Counted from the first letter of the stretch, positions 7,249 to 15,154 are shown. The stretch: 33,205 nt of DNA from an uncultured Prevotellaceae bacterium (GCA_902800495.1 CADCET010000033.1:1-33205), one strand, 5' to 3'. Translations and numbers: made by a program. The notes: generated by a model not told the origin, from the sequence alone.

Positions 7249-8481
7249 ATGAAAAGACAACTGATGATGTTATTGGGTGTATTGCCTTTCGTGGCTGCAG
7301 CTCAAACCTTTGATTTCGACATGACAAAACCTCAGCCTGTTTACAGTGCTGATGCAGGTTACGGTTATGACATCCTGCCGGCTCCGACGAAGAAGACACA
7401 GGACGAGCCGTTCTACTTCTCGGTGAAGGTCGACGATGGCAATTACCGCGTCAAAGTGGAGCTCGGTTCCAAGAAGCGGGTGGGGGAGACGACTGTCCGT
7501 GCTGAAGGTCGGCGACTGTTGGCACATAATGTGGCAACGAAGAAAGGCCAATTCGTTACTTATGAGTTTGTCGTCAACAAAAGGTCGCCGCGTATTGACG
7601 ACAAGTCGCAAGTGCGTATCAAGGATCGTGAGAAGGCATATCTGGCCTGGGACGACAAGCTGACGCTTGAGTTCAATGGCGACGCCCCGGCAGTCAAGTC
7701 CATCCATATTGAGCGCGACGATGAATGCCCCACCATTTACCTGTGTGGCAATTCAACGGTGGTAGACCAGAATAATGAGCCTTGGGCTTCGTGGGGACAG
7801 ATGATCACACGATGGTTTGGGCCGGAGGTTGCCGTCTCTAATCATGCCGAGAGCGGACTGACGGCCCGCACCTTTATAGCTGCTGGCCGCTTGGATAAAA
7901 TCTTGACAACTCTGAAGAAGGGCGACTACGTGTTTGTTGAGTTCGGCCATAACGACGAGAAAGAGAAGAAACCAGGCGACGGGGCGTGGTATCACTATGT
8001 CTACAACCTGAAGATCTTTGTTGACAAGGTGCGTTCAAAGGGGGCCGACATCGTGTTCTGTACACCAACACAACGTCGTGCTTTCGATACTGACAATATG
8101 ACCATACGCAATACCCACGGAGAGTTTCCTGCTGCTATGCTGTCTGTGGCTGAGCGCGAAAAGGTTCCCGTCATTGACTTGAATGGGATGACAAAGAAGT
8201 TCTTTGAAACACTTGGTTTTGAGGACTCTAAGCGTGCTCTCGTACATTATCCTAAAGAACTTTATGGGCGAGAGCTGGCCGACAATACCCACTTCAATCC
8301 CTATGGCGCCTACGAGGTGGCCAAGTGCGTGGTGATGGGTATGAAGCAGCTGAAGTTGCCCGTTGTCAAGTACTTGCGTCCCGACTGGCAGGACTTCGAC
8401 CCCACGCAGCCTGACGACTGGAAAACGTTTAAGTGGGTGCCTTCGCCCTTGAAGGATATTGTTAAACCTGACGGCAATTAA
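7249..8481 (+). CDS. Rhamnogalacturonan acetylesterase-like SGNH hydrolase (CE12 type)
   Basis: The product is 410 residues. A signal peptide (MKRQLMMLLGVLPFVAAAQT) precedes an N-terminal beta-sandwich (about 21-155) like the accessory domain of Bacteroides rhamnogalacturonan acetylesterases. The SGNH domain follows, with block I as GNSTVVDQ (Ser169), block III as GHND (234-237), and block V as D345-x-x-H348 in DNTHFNPYGA. It should remove acetyl groups from the rhamnogalacturonan I backbone or a related pectin, in the periplasm or at the surface. Block I has Asn168 where many SGNH enzymes have Asp; this does not remove a catalytic residue. The next gene, a GH106 rhamnosidase, starts 7 nt after the stop, which supports the pectin role. 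Confidence 0.87.
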   Translation: MKRQLMMLLGVLPFVAAAQTFDFDMTKPQPVYSADAGYGYDILPAPTKKTQDEPFYFSVKVDDGNYRVKVELGSKKRVGETTVRAEGRRLLAHNVATKKGQFVTYEFVVNKRSPRIDDKSQVRIKDREKAYLAWDDKLTLEFNGDAPAVKSIHIERDDECPTIYLCGNSTVVDQNNEPWASWGQMITRWFGPEVAVSNHAESGLTARTFIAAGRLDKILTTLKKGDYVFVEFGHNDEKEKKPGDGAWYHYVYNLKIFVDKVRSKGADIVFCTPTQRRAFDTDNMTIRNTHGEFPAAMLSVAEREKVPVIDLNGMTKKFFETLGFEDSKRALVHYPKELYGRELADNTHFNPYGAYEVAKCVVMGMKQLKLPVVKYLRPDWQDFDPTQPDDWKTFKWVPSPLKDIVKPDGN

Positions 8482-8488
8482 AATCTGT

Positions 8489-11092
8489 ATGAGAAAAATA
8501 TTAACAACGATGGTGGCTGCTTTCATGGTAACGGCAGCCGTTGCCCAGTCTTGGCCAGCCTCTACGCCAGAGGCCAAACCGGGCACAAGATGGTGGTGGT
8601 TAGGGTCGGCCGTTGACAAGGGGAACCTGCAATGGAATCTCCAGCAGTATGCCCATCATGGCATCGGTGCTGTTGAGATTACGCCGCTTTATGGCGTGCA
8701 GGGCAATCAAGCCAATAACATCCCTTATTTGTCAGACAAATGGATGGAGATGTTGCGCTACACGCAGGAACAATGCCGGCAGAACGGCATAGAGCTGGAT
8801 ATGGCCACGGGTACGGGTTGGCCTTTTGGTGGTCCGTGGGTGCCCGTTGAGGAGTCGGCCAATAAGGTGTTGTTCGTTGACAAGACGTTTACGGGCAAGA
8901 AAGTGGAGCTGCTTGATTTGCAGGCTCCCGAGAAAGACCGTAAGTATGCACGTCTGAACAAGGTCTTGGTTTATGGCGGCGAAACGGCTATTGACGTGAC
9001 TTCGTTTGTCAAGGACGGACAACTGACGTGGAAGGCCCCCAAGGGGACGAAGAAGACGCAGGAATGGCGCGTCATAGCTGTCTATATCCGCTATGCCGTG
9101 ATGAAAGTGAAGCGTGCCGCTCCCGGCGGTGAGGGTCTGGTCATCGACCATTTCGATCGTCAGGCTGTGGCCAACTATCTGAAGCATATAGAGGACGCTT
9201 TCGAGCGAACGAAGACGCCTTATCCGCATACCTTTTTCAACGATTCCTACGAGGTGGCCGACGCCACATGGACGCCGACGCTCTTTGACGAGTTTGCCAA
9301 GCGTCGTGGCTACAGGTTGGAAGAACATCTGCCAGAGCTGATGAGTGGCGATGTGAAGACTGTCAGCGACTACCGCGAAACGCTTGGCGACCTGCTGCTT
9401 GAGAACTTTACCGAGCAATGGACGGCTTGGGCGCACAGTCATGGTGCCACCACCCGCAATCAGGCTCACGGATCGCCCGCCAACCTCATCGACTGCTATG
9501 CCGCCGTTGATATTCCTGAGATTGAGGGTTTCGGCCTGTCTGACTTCGGCATCAAGGGATTGCGTACCGACCCGGGCAAGACCCGCAAGAACGACTCTGA
9601 CTACTCGATGTTCAAGTATGCCCCGTCGGCAGCCCATGTCTGCGGCAAGCCCTATACGTCGAGCGAGACGTTTACGTGGCTCACCGAGCACTTCCGCACT
9701 AGTCTGTCGCAACTGAAGCCCGATATCGACTTGATGTTCTGTGCCGGCGTCAACCACATGTTCTTCCACGGCACCTGCTATTCGCCGAAAGACGATGAGT
9801 GGCCCGGCTGGAAGTTCTACGCCTCTATCGATATGTCGCCCACCAACTCCATCTGGCGCGATGCACCTTACTTTATGAAATATGTCGAACGTTGCCAGTC
9901 GTTCCTGCAGATGGGACAGCCCGACAACGATTTCCTGGTCTTCCTGCCCGTCCGTGATATGTGGCAGAAGAACACCAATAAACTGCTCATGCAGTTCTCC
10001 ATCCACGCTATGGGCAAGCTGGCGCCCGAGTTTATCAAGACCATCCTCGACATCGACCGTGCCGGCTTCGACTGCGACTATATCTCTGAGCGCCTGTTGA
10101 TGGGTGTCACCTGTCAGGACGGACAGCTCGTCACCAAGGCCGGCACCCGCTACAAGGGACTGATTATTCCCGGTAGCGGACAGATGCCCGACGCCGTGAA
10201 GCAGCATATCGATGCGCTGAAGGCTCAGGGTGCCCACATCTTCTATCAGGTGGACGCCAAGACCCTGCAGACGGCTGCCAAGCCAGAGCCTATCAAGACC
10301 GAGTGCGGGCTGAAGGCCATCCGTCGACGCAACACAACGGGCTATCATTACTTCATGGCCAACCTGTCGCCCAACGACATACACAGCATCGAGCCTCTGG
10401 CCGTAGACTTCAAGGACGCCGTGTGGTTCAATCCGCTTGACGGCAGTATCACCAAAGCCAAGTTCGACAAAGACGGACTTGTCATCAACCTGCGCAGCGG
10501 CGAGTCGATGATTCTGCAGACGTATAGCGAGGCTTTGTCTCTAAATGATAATGATAAAAGAGACAATAACAATTGTCCATCCAGCGACATCGTCGCCTTA
10601 CATGGCCCATGGACGCTTTCGTTCGTCGAAGAGGCTCCCAAGGTTGGCAAGACCTTCCAGCTGACTGAGCTCCAGACCTGGGAACGGTTGGATGATGCAA
10701 ATGCCCGTGTGACGATGGGCACCGGCGTCTACACCACCCATCTGAAGCTGACGAAGAAAGACCTGAAGGGTGTCAATGGCTGGCAGATAGACCTTGGCGA
10801 TGTGCGCGAGTCGGCCCGTGTCTATATCAATGGCCAGCTGATAGGCTGCGCTTGGTCTGTACCCTTCGTGCTCGACTGCGGACAGGCTCTGAAAGTCGGC
10901 GACAACGAGATACGTATCGAGGTGACCAACCTGCCCGCCAACCGCATCGCCGACCTTGACCGTCGTGGTGTGAAGTGGCGCAAGATGGAGGAAATCAATG
11001 TCGTTGACATCAACTACAAAAAGACCCTCTACGACCAGTGGGAGCCCGTGCCGAGCGGTCTGAATTCCGAGGTGAAACTCATACGCTATTAG
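8489..11092 (+). CDS. GH106 family alpha-L-rhamnosidase
   Basis: I place the start at the ATG at 8489, giving 867 residues with a good signal peptide (MRKILTTMVAAFMVTAAVAQ); the frame itself is open from 8459. The mature N-terminus, PGTRWWWLGSAVDKGNLQWN, then GIGAVEITPLYG and DMATGTGWPFGGPW, is typical of GH106 rhamnosidases that act on rhamnogalacturonan or other rhamnosides. The C-terminal part (VYINGQLIGCAWSVPFVLD, then NEIRIEVTNLPANRIADLD) is a GH2-type sugar-binding jelly roll. The protein is shorter than the characterised BT0986-type enzyme (about 1,100 residues as I remember it). Located 7 nt after the acetylesterase, it probably works after deacetylation. The exact linkage cannot be told. 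Confidence 0.87.
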   Translation: MRKILTTMVAAFMVTAAVAQSWPASTPEAKPGTRWWWLGSAVDKGNLQWNLQQYAHHGIGAVEITPLYGVQGNQANNIPYLSDKWMEMLRYTQEQCRQNGIELDMATGTGWPFGGPWVPVEESANKVLFVDKTFTGKKVELLDLQAPEKDRKYARLNKVLVYGGETAIDVTSFVKDGQLTWKAPKGTKKTQEWRVIAVYIRYAVMKVKRAAPGGEGLVIDHFDRQAVANYLKHIEDAFERTKTPYPHTFFNDSYEVADATWTPTLFDEFAKRRGYRLEEHLPELMSGDVKTVSDYRETLGDLLLENFTEQWTAWAHSHGATTRNQAHGSPANLIDCYAAVDIPEIEGFGLSDFGIKGLRTDPGKTRKNDSDYSMFKYAPSAAHVCGKPYTSSETFTWLTEHFRTSLSQLKPDIDLMFCAGVNHMFFHGTCYSPKDDEWPGWKFYASIDMSPTNSIWRDAPYFMKYVERCQSFLQMGQPDNDFLVFLPVRDMWQKNTNKLLMQFSIHAMGKLAPEFIKTILDIDRAGFDCDYISERLLMGVTCQDGQLVTKAGTRYKGLIIPGSGQMPDAVKQHIDALKAQGAHIFYQVDAKTLQTAAKPEPIKTECGLKAIRRRNTTGYHYFMANLSPNDIHSIEPLAVDFKDAVWFNPLDGSITKAKFDKDGLVINLRSGESMILQTYSEALSLNDNDKRDNNNCPSSDIVALHGPWTLSFVEEAPKVGKTFQLTELQTWERLDDANARVTMGTGVYTTHLKLTKKDLKGVNGWQIDLGDVRESARVYINGQLIGCAWSVPFVLDCGQALKVGDNEIRIEVTNLPANRIADLDRRGVKWRKMEEINVVDINYKKTLYDQWEPVPSGLNSEVKLIRY

Positions 11093-11112
11093 CTTGCTGA
11101 AAAGGGCATTTA

Positions 11113-11175
11113 GGTTTGCTTACGGTAAAGTCCAGGTTTACCGTAAGCAAACTTGGACTTTACCGTAAGCAAACC
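11113..11175. repeat. Triple palindromic repeat (GTTTGCTTACGGTAAAG family), possible terminator
   Basis: The 22-bp segment at 11113-11134 is the exact reverse complement of 11154-11175. The spacer between them holds a third inverted copy of the core (11135-11153). The core GGTTTGCTTACGGTAAAGT recurs exactly at 32073-32091. The right arm is followed by TTTTT, so in RNA it could act as a terminator for the esterase-rhamnosidase operon, whose stop is 20 nt upstream. Two alternative hairpins are possible, because copy 1 can pair with copy 2 or copy 3. Confidence 0.75.
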
Positions 11176-11238
11176 TTTTTCTGCGAGCAGTATTAGGGCT
11201 ACGTTCTATTACCGAGATCCCATGCGGATATAACCATG

Positions 11239-11514
11239 TTATCTTGCACTCAGTTTGGCCTCTATCTCTGCTTTCTCTGGCTGTTCTTTAAATTTATCGA
11301 TGATGAAGCGATGATGGCCCCAAGGCACAGAAAACAAATCATTTTGTATTTGCTCCACAAGTTGTGGAGTGATTGCATTCTCCCTTTGCTCAGCAACTTG
11401 CTGAGTAATTTGCTCCCCAACTTGTGGAGCAATTTGCAGATAGGGCTGATAAAGCAGATAGAAGTTCTTCATATACAGCAGATTCGTCTCTGAAAAGCAG
11501 GTCGCATCATACAC
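11239..11514 (-). pseudogene. Remnant of a DUF1016 (YhcG-like) nuclease-family protein
   Basis: The minus-strand frame reads FSETNLLYMKNFYLLYQPYL, then a Gln-rich stretch, then PWGHHRFIIDKFKEQPEKA. Both blocks match the N-terminal domain of DUF1016/PDDEXK-type proteins (F...NLxYM+xFYxxY, and PWGHHxxIIDKxK). The family continues with a helical stretch and a C-terminal nuclease domain, which are absent: after EQPEKA the frame reads nine more codons and stops. The Gln-rich linker holds three 17-bp palindromes. The 5' end overlaps the end of the toxin-like frame. I read it as a fragment left by deletion. Confidence 0.6.
11353..11429. repeat. Three 17-bp palindromes in a Gln-rich coding stretch
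   Basis: CTCCACAAGTTGTGGAG (11353-11369), CTCAGCAACTTGCTGAG (11389-11405) and CTCCCCAACTTGTGGAG (11413-11429) each have 8-bp arms around one base; the third has one mismatch. They code for QVxEQI-like motifs on the minus strand. Confidence 0.8.
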
Positions 11515-11960
11515 AGAAGGGATGGTTCCTTCTGTGAAGTTCTTCTTTCCTTCATTGCAAGCATTTCTTGCGTTGCAATCCTCAGCAAGCTTGCTTTGTA
11601 TCTTGTTGCCATGACTAAATAATCTTCAAACTCTTTGTCGTTAAGGAACGGCATCTCTTTCCCATCATAAGCGAGGCTGAATACAGGATTGGCTTTCGAA
11701 TCAAAGTAAAGTGCGGCCTCGGTAATATAATCCTTATGCTTTTCTACAAATCCCATGGCACCGCCAGCTTTTCCGCGTCCCTTGCTCTTGATATTCATTC
11801 TTATCTTACGAAGCCCCCCACCAAGATCAACCCCCTGTTCAGGGTTATGTTCAAGACTCTGACGGAGTTGTAAGAGGTCAGACTTCAACGAAGGATAGCG
11901 TTTAGCCAGGGCTTTTACTCCCTTTACGAAGTCGGGTGATGGACGGAAATCATAGTTCAT
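11469..11960 (-). CDS. RelE/ParE-like toxin N-terminus with an unusual C-terminal half
   Basis: The frame encodes 163 residues. Residues 1-65 (RPSPDFVKGVKALAKRYPSL through LGGGLRKIRM and KGRGKAGGA) match Bacteroidales RelE/ParE-type toxins. The family then normally has a short RVITY...LLTIYDKSE end, about 110 residues in all. Here the sequence changes after GGA to GFVEKHKDYITEAALYFDSK, then DKEFEDYLVMATRYKASLLR, which I do not recognise. The last 20 residues run into the DUF1016 remnant. The antitoxin gene overlaps it by 11 nt upstream, as in real TA pairs. The product may be an inactive chimera or a new toxin arrangement. Confidence 0.55.
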   Translation of the reverse strand: MNYDFRPSPDFVKGVKALAKRYPSLKSDLLQLRQSLEHNPEQGVDLGGGLRKIRMNIKSKGRGKAGGAMGFVEKHKDYITEAALYFDSKANPVFSLAYDGKEMPFLNDKEFEDYLVMATRYKASLLRIATQEMLAMKERRTSQKEPSLLCMMRPAFQRRICCI

Positions 11961-12180
11961 TCATCATCTCCTCCCATGTGCCGAATTCGGTATTACCTTC
12001 TTTGAAGTCTTTGGCCTGAGCCACAGCATGACGAAACTCGCCAAGAAATTTCTTACGAGCTGCCGGATTGTCAGCAGGCTTTGCCGTAGTGACCTTCTCC
12101 ACCCCCACCAGCGACTTCACGATGCGCCGGATATTAGGCAGGTAAGACTGGTCTTTCAACGTAATTACTAACTGTGTCAT
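11950..12180 (-). CDS. Antitoxin of a RelE/ParE-type toxin-antitoxin pair
   Basis: The 76-residue protein begins MTQLVITLKDQSYLPNIRRI, then VKSLVGVEKVTT, with a charged C-terminus ending FGTWEEMMNEL. This is the form of the small antitoxin found before RelE-like toxins in Bacteroidales. The stop overlaps the toxin start by 11 nt, so translation is coupled. It lacks an obvious HTH or ribbon-helix-helix motif, so autoregulation cannot be claimed from sequence. The frame is intact even though the toxin's second half looks replaced. Confidence 0.72.
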   Translation of the reverse strand: MTQLVITLKDQSYLPNIRRIVKSLVGVEKVTTAKPADNPAARKKFLGEFRHAVAQAKDFKEGNTEFGTWEEMMNEL

Positions 12181-12205
12181 AACGATTGTCTTTCTTAATT
12201 TTGGG

Positions 12206-12213
12206 CAAAGATA
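12206..12213 (-). promoter_or_regulatory. -7 promoter box of the toxin-antitoxin operon
   Basis: TATCTTTG on the minus strand fits TAnnTTTG and lies 26 nt before the antitoxin start. No clear TTTG is present at the -33 distance. Confidence 0.5.
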
Positions 12214-12283
12214 CGAACTTTATGGCGAAAAAGCAAGAGAAAGAGTGAAAAAAGATTGGAAATGAAGAAAAAAGCGTTTTTCC

Positions 12284-12314
12284 TTTGTATTTCCCTCGAT
12301 TTTATGTAACTTTG
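12284..12314 (+). promoter_or_regulatory. Upstream promoter P1 of the M3 peptidase operon
   Basis: TTTG at 12284-12287 and TAACTTTG at 12307-12314 have a 19-nt gap. Immediately downstream, GCCGAAAAATCGGC (12314-12327) is a small hairpin overlapping the expected transcription start. P1 and P2 look like copies of one another. Confidence 0.6.
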
Positions 12315-12365
12315 CCGAAAAATCGGCGAAGATACTCTGTCTCGGCATAAAAAAGATTAAAATCT

Positions 12366-12396
12366 TTTGTTCTGCTCTCGATTATATGTATCTTTG
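12366..12396 (+). promoter_or_regulatory. Downstream promoter P2 of the M3 peptidase operon
   Basis: TTTG at 12366-12369 and TATCTTTG at 12389-12396 have a 19-nt gap; the ATG is at 12422. Around both boxes P1 and P2 share CTCGATT(A)T(A)TGTA.CTTTGC, spaced 82 bp apart, which suggests a promoter duplication. Confidence 0.65.
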
Positions 12397-12421
12397 CACG
12401 CTGTTATAGAGAAAGTATGTT

Positions 12422-14659
12422 ATGAATCAGGAGAATCAGCGGAAGAATCCGTTTTTTGAACCCTACAATACGCCGCACGACACGGCGCCGTTTGACCGTA
12501 TCCGACTGGAGGACTTCGAGGAGGCCTTCATGGAGGGCATACGCCGTGACGACGAGCAGATAGAGAAGATTATCAATAATCCGGCCAAGCCGACGTTTGA
12601 CAATACCATCATCTCAGTGGACGACGAGAAGGACAACTACTACGACCTGCTGTCGCGTACGTCGAGCGTGTTTTTCAACCTGCTGAGTGCTGAGACGAAC
12701 GACGAGATGGATGCCCTGGCACAGAAGATGTCGCCCATCCTGACGAAGCACGCCAACGACATACGGCTGAACGAACGGCTGTTTGAGCGCATCAAGTACG
12801 TGCATCGTCACCACCGCCGTCTGACACCCGAAGAGAAGATGCTGCTGGATAACTGCTACGACGGTTTTGTGCGTAGCGGTGCGCTGCTCGACGCTGAGGG
12901 AAAGGCCCGTCTGCGCCAGCTAACGGAGGAGGCCTCGATGCTGGGTCTGCAGTTCTCGCAGAACCTGCTGAAGGAGCAGAAGGCCTATACGCTGCACCTG
13001 ACCGATGAGGCTCAGCTCGACGGACTGCCCGAAACGGCCCGCGAGGCTGCTGCACAGGCTGCCCGTGAGCGTGATCTCGAAGGTTGGGTGTTTACGTTGG
13101 ACTATCCCAGCTATCAGCCGTTCATGACCTATTCGACGCAGCGGGAACTGCGCCGCCAGATGTATATGGCCCGCAATACCGTCTGTATTCATGACAACAC
13201 AGAGAACAACCTCGACATCTGCAAGCGACTCATTAACCTGCGCCGCGAGATAGCCCAGCTGTTAGGCAGCAAGACGTACGCCGACTACGTGCTCAAGCAC
13301 CGTATGGCCGGCAACGTGCGTAGTGTCTATAAGCTGTTGAACGACCTTATCGACGCCTACAAACCGACAGCCGAGAAGGAACGGGAGGAACTGAAAAAGG
13401 AAGCCTCCCCAAGCCCCATTCCCGAGCAAAGCTCGCCTACCCGTAGCCTTTCCAAAGGAGGGGGTGTTAAGTTGCATAAAACCCCAGACATATCAGCTTT
13501 AGGTAACCAGACATCCCCTCCTTCGGAGGGACTTGGGGAGGCTTTAGAACCGTGGGATGCGGGCTTCTACAGCCACAAGCTGCAGATGAAGAAGTTCAAT
13601 ATTGACGCAGAGATGCTGCGCCCTTACTTCCAGTTGGATAAGGTTATCGGCGGCGTCTTCGGACTGGCCACCCGACTGTACGGCATTACGTTCAAGGAGA
13701 ACAAGGCCATCCCCGTCTATCATCCTGACGTGAAAGCCTACGAGGTCTTCGATAAGGACGGCTCGTTCTTGGCTGTCTTCTATGCCGACTTCCATCCCCG
13801 TAAAGGTAAGCAGGGTGGGGCGTGGATGACGGAGTATCAGGGTCAGTGGATGGAGCGCGAGGACGTTCATAAGCCCTTCGGTCCCGACAACTGTAAGAAC
13901 GTGCGCCCGCATGTCAGCGTGGTGATGAACCTGACCAAGCCGACAGACGACAAGCCAGCCCTGCTGACACTCAGCGAGGTGGAGACCTTCTTGCACGAGT
14001 TCGGACACTCGCTGCACGGCATGTTTGCCAACACCCGCTTCGAGAGTCTCAGCGGTACTAACGTCTGGTGGGACTTCGTTGAGCTGCCTTCGCAGTTCAT
14101 GGAGAACTTCGCCATTGAGAAAGAGTTCCTGCGCACCTTCGCCTTCCATTACGAGACAGGCGACCCCCTGCCCGACGAGCTGATAGACCGCATCGTCAAG
14201 AGCCGCAACTTCATGTGCGCTACGGCCTGCCTGCGTCAGGTGTCGTTTGGTCTGCTCGATATGGCTTACTATACACAGCGCGACGAGTTTACGGACGACA
14301 TCATGGCGTTCGAGAAGCAGGCGTGGAAGAAAGCCATCCTCGGCAAGCAGCGTACGGACACTTGTATGACGGTGCAGTTCTCGCATATCATGGCTGGCGG
14401 CTATGCTGCAGGGTATTACAGCTACAAGTGGGCCGAGGTGCTCGATGCCGACGCCTTTGCCGTTTTCAAGCGCGAGGGCATCTTCAACCCTGAGACGGCC
14501 CAGCGCTTCCGCGACTGCATCCTCTCGAAGGGTGGTACGGAGAATCCTATGACACTCTATAAGAGGTTTAAGGGCGCAGAGCCCACAATAGAGGCGTTAC
14601 TGAAGAGGAACGGTATAAAGCCCACCCAAGCCCTCCCAAAGGGAGGGATGTCTAAATAG
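12422..14659 (+). CDS. M3 family oligopeptidase (dipeptidyl carboxypeptidase type) with a 48-codon insertion
   Basis: The product is 745 residues. The zinc-binding HEFGHSLHGMF (525-535), flanked by LSEVETFLHEFGH and later SHIMAGGYAAGYYSYKWAEV, identifies an M3A metallopeptidase (Dcp/oligopeptidase A group) that degrades short peptides. There is no signal peptide, so it is cytoplasmic or exported by another route. Residues about 327-375, from after ELKKE to before PWDAGFYSHKL, are coded by a palindromic element (13401-13544) of exactly 144 bp. Without it the protein would be 697 residues, the usual family size. The last 13 residues (KPTQALPKGGMSK) are likewise coded by a second element. The insertion falls in a charged stretch between helices, probably a surface loop, so activity may be retained. 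It is the first gene of an operon with a dCMP deaminase and an S41 protease. Confidence 0.92.
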   Translation: MNQENQRKNPFFEPYNTPHDTAPFDRIRLEDFEEAFMEGIRRDDEQIEKIINNPAKPTFDNTIISVDDEKDNYYDLLSRTSSVFFNLLSAETNDEMDALAQKMSPILTKHANDIRLNERLFERIKYVHRHHRRLTPEEKMLLDNCYDGFVRSGALLDAEGKARLRQLTEEASMLGLQFSQNLLKEQKAYTLHLTDEAQLDGLPETAREAAAQAARERDLEGWVFTLDYPSYQPFMTYSTQRELRRQMYMARNTVCIHDNTENNLDICKRLINLRREIAQLLGSKTYADYVLKHRMAGNVRSVYKLLNDLIDAYKPTAEKEREELKKEASPSPIPEQSSPTRSLSKGGGVKLHKTPDISALGNQTSPPSEGLGEALEPWDAGFYSHKLQMKKFNIDAEMLRPYFQLDKVIGGVFGLATRLYGITFKENKAIPVYHPDVKAYEVFDKDGSFLAVFYADFHPRKGKQGGAWMTEYQGQWMEREDVHKPFGPDNCKNVRPHVSVVMNLTKPTDDKPALLTLSEVETFLHEFGHSLHGMFANTRFESLSGTNVWWDFVELPSQFMENFAIEKEFLRTFAFHYETGDPLPDELIDRIVKSRNFMCATACLRQVSFGLLDMAYYTQRDEFTDDIMAFEKQAWKKAILGKQRTDTCMTVQFSHIMAGGYAAGYYSYKWAEVLDADAFAVFKREGIFNPETAQRFRDCILSKGGTENPMTLYKRFKGAEPTIEALLKRNGIKPTQALPKGGMSK
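13401..13544. repeat. Palindromic element inserted in frame in the M3 peptidase gene
   Basis: The ends AAGCCTCCCCAAG (13401-13413) and CTTGGGGAGGCTT (13532-13544) are exact inverted copies. A second pair, AAAGGAGGGGGTGT-like (13454-13467) against ACATCCCCTCCTT (13511-13523), lies inside. The left arm carries about 30 extra bases, including GAGCAAAGCTC, a small hairpin. GGTAACCAGACATCCC near the right arm matches GGTAACCAAACATCCC of the element at 14618-14742, so they are one family. Confidence 0.78.
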
Positions 14660-14742
14660 ATAATTACTCAGATATGACGATAGACAATCAACAAAATCAG
14701 GTAACCAAACATCCCTCCCTTGGGGAGAGCTTGGGTGGGCTT
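14618..14742. repeat. Palindromic element across the peptidase-deaminase junction
   Basis: 34-bp arms (14618-14651 and 14709-14742) match as inverted copies at 32 of 34 positions; the outer end reads AAGCCCACCCAAGC. The loop of 57 bp contains the stop codon of the M3 peptidase (14657-14659) and the start codon of the dCMP deaminase (14674). It belongs to the same family as 13401-13544. Confidence 0.82.
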
Positions 14743-15153
14743 AAACAGCATAAGCTGGACGAGCGCTATCTGCGCATGGCCCGTATCTGGGCTGAGAACA
14801 GCTACTGCCAGCGTCGCCAGGTAGGCGCCTTGGTGGTGAAGAACAAGATGATTATCAGCGACGGCTACAATGGTACGCCGACGGGTTTCGAGAATGTCTG
14901 CGAGGACGAGAACAATGTGTCGAAACCCTACGTGCTGCACGCTGAGGCCAACGCCATTACGAAGTTGGCACGGTCGAACAACAACAGCGACGGCTCTACC
15001 ATCTACATCACGGCCTCGCCCTGCATCGAGTGTGCCAAACTCATCATCCAGGCAGGCATCCGCCGCGTCGTCTATGGTGAGAAATACCGGCTCAGCGACG
15101 GCATCGAACTGCTGGAACGGGCTGGCATAGAAGTAGTCTATTTAGAAGTGTGA
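14674..15153 (+). CDS. dCMP deaminase (cytidine/deoxycytidylate deaminase family)
   Basis: The product is 159 residues. The zinc site is HAEANA (His89, Glu91) and SPCIECA (Cys117, Cys120), with GALVVKNKMIISDGYNGTP upstream, typical of bacterial dCMP deaminases that make dUMP for thymidylate synthesis. The conserved part starts at about LDERYLRMARIWAENSYC. The first 24 residues (through SLGESLGGLK) are coded by the palindromic element at 14618-14742, so its start codon and N-terminus are acquired. No other ATG before the conserved part was found. The stop is 1 nt from the S41 protease start, so the genes are co-transcribed and probably translationally coupled. Confidence 0.9.
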   Translation: MTIDNQQNQVTKHPSLGESLGGLKQHKLDERYLRMARIWAENSYCQRRQVGALVVKNKMIISDGYNGTPTGFENVCEDENNVSKPYVLHAEANAITKLARSNNNSDGSTIYITASPCIECAKLIIQAGIRRVVYGEKYRLSDGIELLERAGIEVVYLEV

Positions 15154-15154
15154 T

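Noticed and set aside
8732-10384. 550-residue minus-strand frame
   Set aside because: Antisense to the GH106 gene; its length comes from GC-rich third positions of the real frame. No family resemblance.
13544-14386. 280-residue minus-strand frame
   Set aside because: Antisense of the M3 peptidase catalytic region, which has clear motifs on the plus strand.
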